Of a stretch of DNA of 21,384 nt, positions 7,991 through 14,769 are shown in pieces. The DNA lies in assembly GCA_964472275.1 (NCBI GenBank), contig CAYYJN010000032.1, positions 1 through 21,384 of the forward strand, read 5' to 3'. Source of the stretch: JAFDVN01 sp964472275 (lineage in GTDB: Bacteria; Acidobacteriota; Holophagae; Holophagales; Holophagaceae). Under the pieces are notes generated by a model. The model was not told where the DNA came from and searched no databases. It saw only the letters and a program-made list of their open reading frames with translations. The position numbers were made by a program, and so were the translations under genes. How positions within the stretch are numbered: the stretch's first letter is position 1; each line of letters starts with the position of its first letter.

Positions 7991-8106
7991 GGCTTTCGGC
8001 CTTCGGCTTTGGGCTTTTGCCGGTGCCGATCCACTCGATCACCCATGCAAGGCTCGATGCTCGAATGCCAGGCCCAGCGAGAGCCAAGAGCCAAAGGCCG
8101 AAAGCC
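7991..8106. repeat. Intergenic inverted-repeat element B (heptad arms)
   Basis: This element fills the spacer between two convergent genes. A perfect 13-bp pair (7991-8003 with 8094-8106) extends inward imperfectly, about 22 of 26 positions pairing over 7991-8016 and 8081-8106. Each arm is a run of about 7-nt units: GGCTTTC, GGCCTTC, GGCTTTG, GGCTTTT on the left, and GCCAAGA, GCCAAAG, GCCGAAA on the right. The loop of roughly 60 nt is unstructured by eye. The right arm stops 2 nt before the rfaE1 stop codon. No T-run is attached. Confidence 0.75.
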
Positions 8107-8108
8107 CC

Positions 8109-9113
8109 TCAGACCGCTTCTTGCGCGTGATAGTGGGCGAGCACTTCCTCCGGCGTGACGGTGGCGGTGCCCACCTTGGCGACGACGACGCCAGCGGCGG
8201 CGTTGGCGAGCATGGCGGCTTCGCGCCAATCCGCGCCGCTGGCGACGGAGGCCGCGAAGGCCGCGACGACGGTGTCGCCCGCGCCGCTCACATCGAACAC
8301 TTCGCGGGCCTCGGTGGGGATCATCCAGGGGTCGCGATGGCCCTCTTCCGGCGCGATCAAGGCCATGCCCTTCTCGCTGCGCGTGACGAGCAGGCCCTTG
8401 AGGCTGAGCGCCTCGCGCAGGCGCGCGCCCGCGGCGGCCACTTCGGCGTCGCTGCCCGCGGCCATGCCGGATAGCGCTTCCAGTTCCTTGCGGTTCGGCG
8501 TCATGAGCGTCGCGCCTTCATAGAGCGCCTTGTGCGCGGGCTTGGGGTCCACGATCCAAGGCAGGTTCTTCGCCTTGCAGCGCGCGCGCAGCTCCGTCAT
8601 CACCTCCGGCCCGACGACGCCCTTCGCGTAATCGGAGACGACGACGGCCTTGGCCTCGCGGGTCAAGGCATCGAGCCGCGCGCAAAGGTCGCTGATGGCG
8701 CCGCCGCCGAGGGAACCGGGCTCTTCACGGTCAATGCGGAGCATCTGCTGCTGCTGGCCGATGACGCGGGTCTTGATGATGGTGGGGCGCTCCGGATCCA
8801 CCACGAGGCCATCGCGCCGGATGCCGAGGCGCGCGAGCAACTGCGTCACGCGCTCGCCCGCCGCGTCCTGGCGCAGCGTGCCGACGAGGATGGGTTCCGC
8901 GCCCAGCGCCTTGAGGTTCGCCGCCACATTGGCCGCGCCGCCGAGCACGGCGTTCTCGCGCAGCACGCGCACGATGGGCACGGGCGCCTCAGGCGAGATG
9001 CGGTTCACTTCGCCGAAGAGGTATTCATCCAGCATGAGGTCGCCGAAGACGAGCACCGGCGCGCCCTTGAGCTTCTCCAGCAGTTCCGACGCGCGAGCCT
9101 TCTCCAGGCGCAT
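8109..9113 (-). CDS. rfaE1: D-glycero-beta-D-manno-heptose-7-phosphate kinase (RfaE domain I)
   Basis: This 334-aa PfkB-family kinase phosphorylates heptose 7-phosphate at O-1 on the way to ADP-heptose for the LPS inner core. Motifs are GDLMLDEYLFGEVNRISPEAP-like N-terminal sequence (24-44), GGAANVA (58-64), and the catalytic GAGDT signature (277-281, catalytic Asp280). The protein ends without the cytidylyltransferase-like second domain of bifunctional HldE, so the adenylyltransferase should be encoded elsewhere. The ATG at 9113 overlaps the stop of the Trm112-like gene as TGATG, which decides the start; the open frame extends far upstream but out of homology. The gene implies a heptose-containing outer membrane. 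Confidence 0.93.
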   Translation of the reverse strand: MRLEKARASELLEKLKGAPVLVFGDLMLDEYLFGEVNRISPEAPVPIVRVLRENAVLGGAANVAANLKALGAEPILVGTLRQDAAGERVTQLLARLGIRRDGLVVDPERPTIIKTRVIGQQQQMLRIDREEPGSLGGGAISDLCARLDALTREAKAVVVSDYAKGVVGPEVMTELRARCKAKNLPWIVDPKPAHKALYEGATLMTPNRKELEALSGMAAGSDAEVAAAGARLREALSLKGLLVTRSEKGMALIAPEEGHRDPWMIPTEAREVFDVSGAGDTVVAAFAASVASGADWREAAMLANAAAGVVVAKVGTATVTPEEVLAHYHAQEAV

Positions 9114-9277
9114 CAGGCCTCCTTCGCCGCGCGGTCCACCAGCAGCACCGGGATGCCGTCCTCGATGGGGTAGACGAGGCCGCAGCTCTTGCACTTGAGA
9201 TCCGACGCGCGCGGCTCCAAATCGCCCCGGCAATCGGGGCAGCAGAGAATCTCCAAGAGGCGCGGGTCGAGGGTCAT
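9113..9277 (-). CDS. Trm112-family small zinc-ribbon protein (YcaR-like)
   Basis: A 54-aa protein begins MTLDPRLLEILCCPDCRGDL. It has the family's CP-x-C pair (Cys12/Cys13 and Cys16), a second pair in KCKSCGL, and the closing YPIEDGIPVLL motif. Trm112-like proteins are activator subunits for methyltransferases in eukaryotes and archaea; the bacterial YcaR type lacks a defined partner and often sits among LPS or cell-wall genes. Here it is translationally coupled to rfaE1 (TGATG) and lies 29 nt after the sigma-fusion gene. A purine-rich GTGGGGG precedes the ATG. Confidence 0.88.
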   Translation of the reverse strand: MTLDPRLLEILCCPDCRGDLEPRASDLKCKSCGLVYPIEDGIPVLLVDRAAKEA

Positions 9278-9306
9278 GCCCCCACGCTATCAGGATTCGG
9301 GCGACC

Positions 9307-10308
9307 TCATGGAGCCGCCTCCCAGGCGACGACGACTTCGCCGGGAACCTGCGCCTTGGAATCATCCGCTTCCAGCGTCACCCGCAGCGCGGTCGGCCAA
9401 GTGGCGAGTTCGGGCGCTTCAAAGATGCGCCGCGCGTGGCCGGAAGCGTCCGGTGCGAGGGTTCCGAGCTTCACCCAGCCGCCGTTGGCGCGCGTCCACA
9501 GGTCGTAGTGATGGTTCGCGGGCGCGGACGGGAAGTGGGCGAGGGTCAGAACGGCCGTGGGCACGCCCGGTTCGCCGCGGTAGGCCGCGTGCATGGCCTG
9601 CTCCGCGTCGCCGGTGAAGCCGGGCGCAACGAGGCGCAGGGTCTGCGCGTGACTGCTGGTGAGCATGGCGAGGGCACGCTCCTCGCGCGCATGTTCGCGC
9701 GTCAGGTGGATCGCCGAGCCGCTGACGGCCACGAGCAGCAGCACCGCGACGAGGCCGGACAGGCGTCCCCCGAGCGTGCGGAGCCCCGCGCGGATGCGCG
9801 TCTTCACCGTGCCAAGGGGCACCTGGAGCGACCGCGCGACCTGCTCGTGGCTCAGGTCCTCGAAGTAGGCGAGCGCGAGCGCCTGGCGTTGCGCCGGTGG
9901 CAGGGCCCGCACCGCGTCCCGGATCGCGGCCCGCTGGTATTCCCGCCACACGGCCTCGTCCGGACCTGCGTCGTGGGCCAGCAACTCGTCCACGCGCTCG
10001 GGGCCGCCTTCGGCGCGGGGGCGGCGCGAACGGGTCCGCAACTCGTTAACGATGCGATGGTGGGCGATCTGGAGCAGCCACGCCTTCAGCGCGCCGCGCT
10101 CCGGATCGAAGGTCGAAGCGCGCGTCCACAGCGCCGTGAACACATCCTGGGTGATCTCCTCCGCCGCCGCGCGGTCGAGGCTCTTGCACGCCACATGGAA
10201 GACGAGCGGCGCGTAGCGCTGATGGAGCGCTTGCAAGGCTTCCGCGCTGCCGCCCGCGACCTGGGCCGCGAGCTGCTCATCGGTGGGAAGCGGAAGGGGT
10301 TCGGGCAT
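9307..10308 (-). CDS. ECF RNA polymerase sigma factor fused to a membrane segment and RskA-like extracytoplasmic domain
   Basis: This 333-aa open frame joins two parts usually made by separate genes. Residues about 25-95 are sigma region 2 (YAPLVFHVA, EEITQDVFTALW, GALKAWLLQIAHHRIVNELR). Residues 125-180 are sigma region 4 (ALPPAQRQALALAYFEDLSH, EQVARSLQVPLGTVKTRIRAGL). Directly after comes a hydrophobic segment (186-200, LVAVLLLVAVSGSAI). Residues about 204-333 resemble the RskA (anti-sigma-K) C-terminal domain: HHYDLWTRANGGWVKLGTLAPD, then VTLEADD and GEVVVAWE. The cytoplasmic anti-sigma domain normally found before the RskA membrane helix is absent. I infer a membrane-tethered sigma factor. 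The ATG at 10308 is preferred over TTG at 10338. It follows tatA by 48 nt. Confidence 0.87.
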   Translation of the reverse strand: MPEPLPLPTDEQLAAQVAGGSAEALQALHQRYAPLVFHVACKSLDRAAAEEITQDVFTALWTRASTFDPERGALKAWLLQIAHHRIVNELRTRSRRPRAEGGPERVDELLAHDAGPDEAVWREYQRAAIRDAVRALPPAQRQALALAYFEDLSHEQVARSLQVPLGTVKTRIRAGLRTLGGRLSGLVAVLLLVAVSGSAIHLTREHAREERALAMLTSSHAQTLRLVAPGFTGDAEQAMHAAYRGEPGVPTAVLTLAHFPSAPANHHYDLWTRANGGWVKLGTLAPDASGHARRIFEAPELATWPTALRVTLEADDSKAQVPGEVVVAWEAAP

Positions 10309-10356
10309 GGGGTTCCGGTGCCAGGGTGCCGCCCGCAAGGGCCAGCGCGCAAGGCG

Positions 10357-10530
10357 TCACTTCGTGGGCTTCTCCTGCGTCACTTCCTCCGTCAGCTCGC
10401 GGCTCGCCTTCTTGAATTCCTGGATGCCGCGCCCCAGGGATTTGCCGAGATCCGGCAGGCGCGACGGCCCGAAGAAGATCAGGAGCACGCCGCCGATGAG
10501 GAGGATTTCCGTCAGACCAAGGTTGCCCAT
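10357..10530 (-). CDS. tatA: Twin-arginine translocase subunit TatA
   Basis: The 57-aa protein has the TatA layout: one N-terminal membrane helix (about 4-20), the FFGPSRLP hinge (19-26), an amphipathic helix (LGKSLGRGIQEFKKA) and a charged tail. TatA oligomers form the passage for folded proteins bearing RR signals. The ATG at 10530 has GGAGG just upstream and lies inside the end of the DUF2231 gene (19-nt overlap). No tatB or tatC is nearby. Two genes upstream in the same run encode proteins with Tat-like signals, so the local pairing looks functional. Confidence 0.93.
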   Translation of the reverse strand: MGNLGLTEILLIGGVLLIFFGPSRLPDLGKSLGRGIQEFKKASRELTEEVTQEKPTK

Positions 10531-10982
10531 GGGGCCTCCGCGCAAGGGAAGAGAAGCGCCGTCGCTTCAGGTTCCGGAAACACCATCCGCCCGCCCCAGT
10601 GCCCGGCGAGGCCCCAGGCTCCGGCCCACAGGCACGACACCGCCAGCGCGGCGCGGATCCGCTTGCGCTCCAGGAGCAAGACCGTGAGCGCGCCGAGGAC
10701 CACGCCGGAGACGGCGAACGCTTCATGCGCGCCGAGCAGACCGGGGCGGGCCGGAAGGAACGCGGCGGGAGCGATCATGTCCATCGCCCGCGCCCAGATC
10801 AGGCCGCTGCCGATCGAGGCCACCCCGCCCGCGAAGGCCGCCCAGGCCAGGAGCCGCGCGCCCTTGATCCACCCTGGCGCCTTCACCGACAGCGCCAGCG
10901 CGATGGGCAGCAGCAGGCTCGCGGCGATGGGGAGGTGGACGAAGGCCGGATGCTCCCGGCCAAGGATCTCAAAGCCGGGCAT
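10512..10982 (-). CDS. DUF2231-like membrane protein
   Basis: This 156-aa protein appears to have four membrane segments. Its beginning, REHPAFVHLPIAASLLLPIAL, carries the HPxxVHxP pattern typical of DUF2231. A paired His in GLLGAHEAF and a late GHWGGRMVF may contact a metal or haem. Members often accompany Rieske and cytochrome-type redox proteins, and here the gene overlaps the Rieske gene upstream (14 nt) and tatA downstream (19 nt). A quinone- or haem-linked partner role for the Rieske protein is inference. Confidence 0.75.
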   Translation of the reverse strand: MPGFEILGREHPAFVHLPIAASLLLPIALALSVKAPGWIKGARLLAWAAFAGGVASIGSGLIWARAMDMIAPAAFLPARPGLLGAHEAFAVSGVVLGALTVLLLERKRIRAALAVSCLWAGAWGLAGHWGGRMVFPEPEATALLFPCAEAPWATLV

Positions 10983-11424
10983 CGGGCGTCACTCCCTTCG
11001 CCACATCCACCACCAGCGTTCCGCCCGGCGCGGATTCGCGGACCTCGAAGTGCTGGAGCGGCGTCTTCGCTGGGCCAGCCGTCACCGCGCCGGAGCGGTC
11101 GAAGGCGCTGCCGTGACAGGGGCATTCCAGATCCGTCCCCACGCTCCGCACGCTGCACCCCGCGTGGGTGCAGACGGAGGAGAGCGCGTAGATGCCCCTC
11201 GAATCCGCCAGCAGGAAGAAGTTGCCCAGCTTGCGGTAGTCCTTGATGGAGCCGGGAGGCAGCCCGGCCTTCGTGTCCGGCACCGCCTTCAGGGATCCAT
11301 CCATGGAGGCCTGCTCCGCCGCGGCGGCTGGTCCCCGCGATAGCGCGGCCAGCACCAGCGCGGAGCCCGCGAAGCGGCAGAAGCCGCGGCGATCCGTCGT
11401 CTCGAATTCCAAATCGTCGCCCAT
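10969..11424 (-). CDS. Tat-exported Rieske [2Fe-2S] protein
   Basis: The protein is 151 aa. TTDRRGFCRFAGSALVLAAL (9-28) is a twin-arginine signal (Arg12-Arg13) ending in an AAAA cleavage region near 37. The Rieske cluster ligands are Cys85 and His87 in CTHAGC, and Cys101 and His104 in CPCHG; Cys90 and Cys103 are placed for the disulfide of bc1-type Rieske proteins. It should transfer electrons on the outer face of the inner membrane. A start at ATG 11424, with GAGG about 6 nt upstream, is preferred to an in-frame GTG (11436) that overlaps the preceding stop as GTGA. The redox partner is unknown; no cytochrome b gene is in the window. Confidence 0.92.
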   Translation of the reverse strand: MGDDLEFETTDRRGFCRFAGSALVLAALSRGPAAAAEQASMDGSLKAVPDTKAGLPPGSIKDYRKLGNFFLLADSRGIYALSSVCTHAGCSVRSVGTDLECPCHGSAFDRSGAVTAGPAKTPLQHFEVRESAPGGTLVVDVAKGVTPDARL

Positions 11425-11432
11425 GGTTCGCC

Positions 11433-12377
11433 TCACGCGTTCCGCAAGGGGATCTCATCGAGATCGAGGGTGGTTTTCGCGGCGTGGAAGAAGGATGCCG
11501 CGCGCGCCTCCGCGTCCACTTCGCGGAAGCCCAGGCCCTTGAAGGGCGCGGCCGGATTCCAGGGCAACGGCGTCCGCTTGGGCTGCGAGCCCGGCGCGGG
11601 CAGCGGGAAGATGAGCGAAGTGGCCGCGTGGTGCGCGATGTGGCCCGTCTTGAAATGGTGTTCCTGATGGATGTGACCGTAGAAGACCGTCACATGCTCG
11701 AAGGGCGTGAGCAGGTCCAGCGCGTCGCTTCCATCGAGCGTCGTCCAATCCCAATCGGGATAAAGGTCGAAGAGCGGGCGATGCGCGAAGACGACGATGG
11801 GCTTGGCCTTGTCCAGCGGCGCGAGTTCCTGGGCCAGCCACTTGAGCTGCGCGTCGCCCAGGCGCGAGCCCGGCTGCGACACATTATCCAGCGCGATGAA
11901 ATGGAAGCCGCCGTGGTCGAAGGCGTAGTGGGTCGGTCCGAAGAATTCGCGGAAGGCCTCGCCCTGGTCCGGTCCCGCGTCATGCTCGCCGGGGAGGAAG
12001 TGGAGCTGTTGGACCCGCAGGCCCGACACCAGCTCCTTGAAGCGCGCCATGCGCGCGCGGCGCTCCTTCGGATCATCGGTGGTGTGCGTGAGATCGCCGG
12101 TGAAGACGATGAAGTCCGGCTGCTCCTTCAGCGCGTTCACCGCCGCGATGGCCTTGGGCAGCGTGGCTTCGGCTTCCGGATTCGGCGCGCCGTGGAAGCC
12201 CCAGTGGGTGTCCGTGAGCTGGACGAAGTGGAAGTCCTTCGTCCGGCCGGGCTTCGAGTCCAGCTTCGGATCAAGGAGGAGGCTCGCCGCGCGGGCCGGC
12301 GCCGCGAAGCCGTCCAGCCCCGAGGCGAACACGACCCCACCAAGGCCCATGAGGCGGAGGAAATCCTTTCGTTCCAT
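11433..12377 (-). CDS. Exported calcineurin-like metallophosphoesterase
   Basis: The protein is 314 aa from ATG 12377, with GGGAG upstream; an earlier in-frame start at 12416 would bury the signal. The N-terminus MERKDFLRLMGLGGVVFASG resembles a Tat signal with an RK pair in place of RR, followed by an APARA cleavage site. Metal-binding blocks are DTH (56-58), GDLTH (94-98), GEHD (130-133), FAHR with His199, and GHIH (234-237). GEHD replaces the usual GNHD, so a Glu stands at the bridging Asn position. The substrate cannot be told. It heads the minus-strand run that continues into the Rieske gene. Confidence 0.88.
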   Translation of the reverse strand: MERKDFLRLMGLGGVVFASGLDGFAAPARAASLLLDPKLDSKPGRTKDFHFVQLTDTHWGFHGAPNPEAEATLPKAIAAVNALKEQPDFIVFTGDLTHTTDDPKERRARMARFKELVSGLRVQQLHFLPGEHDAGPDQGEAFREFFGPTHYAFDHGGFHFIALDNVSQPGSRLGDAQLKWLAQELAPLDKAKPIVVFAHRPLFDLYPDWDWTTLDGSDALDLLTPFEHVTVFYGHIHQEHHFKTGHIAHHAATSLIFPLPAPGSQPKRTPLPWNPAAPFKGLGFREVDAEARAASFFHAAKTTLDLDEIPLRNA

Positions 12378-12458
12378 GGCGACTCCCGGAGCAGGGGAGG
12401 CCGGAAGCGCCTCCATCCCTAGCTACACCGGGGGAAGCGCTTTGGATTGCGCTGGATC

Positions 12459-12539
12459 AAAAAAGGAACCACGGAGACACGGAGACGCAGAGAAAGCATT
12501 CAAGGTGCTTGTCTCTGAGCCTCCGTGCCTCCGTGGTTC
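12459..12539 (-). terminator. Intrinsic terminator formed by element C (minus strand)
   Basis: Read on the minus strand, the hairpin of element C is followed within two bases by six T residues (12464-12459). This is the form of a rho-independent terminator and it lies downstream of ETF-QO and its 61-aa companion, ahead of the metallophosphoesterase gene. Confidence 0.65.
12466..12539. repeat. Intergenic inverted-repeat element C (octad arms, TTCAAGG loop)
   Basis: Arms of 19 nt pair with one mismatch (12466-12484 with 12521-12539). Pairing then continues inward through CAGAGA/TCTCTG and AGCA/TGCT to a loop containing TTCAAGG (12499-12505). The arms are built of units of about 8 nt: CCACGGAGA, CACGGAGA, CGCAGAG. 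The loop motif and overall plan match element D at 18024-18105. The sequence resembles the 'CCACGGAGACACGGAG' type repeats that I recall from many environmental bacterial genomes, which I cannot check here. Confidence 0.8.
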
Positions 12540-12546
12540 AGGCTTG

Positions 12547-12631
12547 TTAGAGGATCGTCCACTTGGGTCCGCCGTCTTCAGGGGCGTCCAGACCACATCC
12601 GCTTCAGAGCACTTGATCAGACAGGTTTCGC
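12547..12631 (-). pseudogene. Decayed copy of the ETF-QO 3' end
   Basis: On the minus strand this stretch aligns with the last 28 or so codons of the ETF-QO gene. It reads T-C-L-I-K-C-S-E-A-D-V-V-W-T-P against T-C-D-I-K-C-P-E-E-N-V-I-W-T-P, then loses 4 nt in the glycine-rich stretch and shifts frame. The nucleotide match resumes out of that frame through the final PKWTIL and ends in a TAA (12549-12547). It is diverged, so it is not an assembly copy. It lies about 170 bp beyond the real ETF-QO stop and has no start or upstream gene body. Confidence 0.75.
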
Positions 12632-12802
12632 GCGGGCTCCAATCCATCGCGGCAAAGAGGCGAGGATGAAGATACCCAACCCAAACAGAAGAGGTGTCCG
12701 GAAGCCACCCCGAGGATGATCAATGAAGGCCACGATCAACGGGACGAGGCTTATCAGGATGCGAGTGAAAATTGGCGCTTCGGTGATCCGAAGGACCTTC
12801 AC
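12617..12802 (-). CDS. Small putative membrane protein (61 aa) coupled to ETF-QO
   Basis: The GTG start overlaps the ETF-QO stop as GTGA, a usual coupling arrangement. The 61 residues contain two hydrophobic segments (about 15-27 and 38-50) separated by DHPRGGFRTP, and the protein ends in a basic tail. The stop lies inside the decayed ETF-QO tail copy, so the last few codons come from that copy. Base use is AT-richer than the neighbours. I do not recognise a family; it may be real, truncated or non-coding. Confidence 0.4.
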   Translation of the reverse strand: MKVLRITEAPIFTRILISLVPLIVAFIDHPRGGFRTPLLFGLGIFILASLPRWIGARAKPV

Positions 12803-14717
12803 AGGATCGTCCACTTGGGACCGCCGCCGCCTTCGGGGGGGGTCCAGATGACATTCTNNNNNNNNNNNNNNNNNNNNNNNNNNNNNNNNNNNNNNNNNNN
12901 NNNNNNNNNNNNNNNNNNNNNNNNNNNNNNNNNNNNNNNNNNNNNNNNNNNNNNNNNAGGATCGTCCACTTGGGACCGCCGCCGCCTTCGGGGGGGGTCC
13001 AGATGACATTCTCTTCGGGGCACTTGATGTCGCAGGTCTTGCAGTGGACGCAGTTCGAGAAGGCGATGTCCACCTTGCTCACCTGCCCCTTGTCGTCGGG
13101 GTGCATCTCGTAGACCTGGGCGGGGCAGAAGACCGTGCAGGGCGCGCCCTTCTCTTCGTAGCAGGTGACGCAGACGGAGTCGCCCTTCACGATCTTGAGG
13201 TGGCCGGGCTGATGCTCGTCGTGAAGCGTGCCGCTGGCGAACACATCGTCGAGCTTGGAGATGGCCGTGCCCTTGCCGAAGGTGACGCCCCAATCCAGGT
13301 CATCGCGGTGCATCCCGGCCTTGCCGTAGAACTCTTCCGTCGTCTGGGTCGCGGCGGCGTCGGTGCCGGCGTGGAAGGGCTCGCCGGGCATCCAGCCATC
13401 GTTGCCGACCATCGTCGCGCCGATCTTCATCATGGCGGGGATGTCGAGGCCATGCTCCACGGCGCCGTGAAAGTTGCGCGCCTTGTAGAGCTCGCGGCCC
13501 GCCAGCGAATCCATGTAGAGCTGGCTGTAGCGCATGAGGCTCGCGTCGGAGAAGTCATCCTCGACGAGCGCCTTGAGGATCACTTCGGCGGCCACCATGC
13601 CGCCCTTCATGCCGAGGTGGATGCCCTTGAGGCGCGCGGCGTTCACCATCTGCGCCGTATCGCCCACGAGCATGCCGCCCGCGAAGGCCAGCTTGGGCAT
13701 GGAATGCCAGCCGCCGATGGCGATGGCCTTGCCGCCGTACTGGAGCATCTTGCCGCCCTTGAGGATCGGCGCGATGCGCGGGTGCTGCTTGAACTTCTGG
13801 AGCATGAAGTGCGCGTCCACGAAGGGGTCCTTCGTGTCGAGGCTCACCACATAGCCGATGCTCACCTGCTTGCCGCCCATGGAGTAGACCCAGGAGCCGC
13901 CGCTCTCGCCTTCGGCCTGGGGCCAGCCCGTCGTGTGGATGACCATGCCGGGCTCGATGGCGCCTTCGGCCACTTCCCACACTTCCTTCACGCCCATCTC
14001 GTAGGCCTGCGGGTTCATCGCCGTGGCCTGGAGGTTCAGGACGGCTTCCAGCTCGCGGGCCAGATGGCCGCGGGGGCCTTCGCCGAAGACCGTCACCTTG
14101 GCTTTGAGCAGGTTGCCGGGCTCGAAGTTGGAGCGCTGGGTGCCGTCGGCGTTCACGCCCTTGTCGGCGGTCTGCACGCCCACCACCTTCTTGGAACCGT
14201 CGGGCTGGTCTTCCCACAGCACGCTGATGCCCGCGAAGCCGGGCAGGAGCATCACATCCACGCCATCCACCGAGCGCGCTTCGATCTTCTCCGCCATCCA
14301 GCGGACCATCTTGGAGAGGCTGACGATGTGGTTGCCGTGGTTCTGCAGGAAGGGCGGCGGCACGGGGAACTGGAAACCGCCGCGATCCGAGAAGGCCCAG
14401 ACTTCTTCCTTGGTCACTTCGCCCTCGGTGGGGAAGCCCTGCTCCAGGAAGTCGGGGCAGAGGTCTTTCAGGAAGATGGGGTCCAGCACGGCGCCGGAGA
14501 AGGCGTGGTCGCCGATCTCGTCGCCCTTCTCGATGAGGCCGATGGTGAGGCCGCTCAGCTTCTTCACGCCGGGCCGCGCGTTGTGGGCCTCGATGTGGTC
14601 CAGCAGGCGCCAGAGCCCCGCCAGGTTCGAAGGGCCCGCGCCCACGAAGAGCACATCGAATTCCAATTCCTCCCGCTCCACGCCGGGCCGCGCGCTCTGG
14701 GTCGAGAAGTCCCGCAT
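12799..14717 (-). CDS. Electron transfer flavoprotein:quinone oxidoreductase (ETF-QO), interrupted by an artificial gap
   Basis: After the gap is collapsed the gene encodes 587 aa, the usual size. It passes electrons from reduced ETF to membrane quinone. The FAD-binding motif FVGAGPSNLAG lies at 24-34. A [4Fe-4S] cluster region near the C-terminus has FSNCVHCKTCDIKCPEEN, preceded by CVTCYEEKGAPCTVFCPAQ, and the protein ends with the family's PEGGGGPKWTIL. The stop TGA is at 12801-12799 in the left-hand copy of the duplicated 55-mer. As deposited, the 100 N put the two halves out of frame, so automatic annotation would give a broken or X-filled protein. etfAB genes are not in the window. It diverges from the plus-strand operon at 14770. 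Confidence 0.94.
12803..13012. other. Artificial assembly gap flanked by identical 55-nt ends
   Basis: One hundred N (12858-12957) separate two identical 55-nt sequences, 12803-12857 and 12958-13012, each with the same run of eight G. This is the signature of two contigs that overlap by one assembler k-mer but were scaffolded instead of joined. Deleting the Ns and one copy removes 155 nt and turns the 1919-nt ETF-QO span into 1764 nt, exactly 588 codons. The G8 run and the nearby decayed paralog may explain the break. Confidence 0.92.
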
Positions 14718-14769
14718 ACCATCTCCAAGCAGACCCCCCAGTGTAGCCGGGCCCTGGCAGACTGGGCAG

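Noticed and set aside
9436..11343. 635-codon plus-strand open frame opposite the sigma, tatA and Rieske genes
   Set aside because: High-GC shadow of four well-supported minus-strand genes, without recognisable domains.
12423..12647. 74-codon minus-strand frame over element C and the decayed ETF-QO tail
   Set aside because: It is the frameshifted remnant plus hairpin sequence and has no separate support.
12720..12957. C-terminal extension of ETF-QO through the N run to 12720
   Set aside because: It results from 100 N shifting the frame; joining the duplicated 55-mers gives the natural PKWTIL end at 12799.
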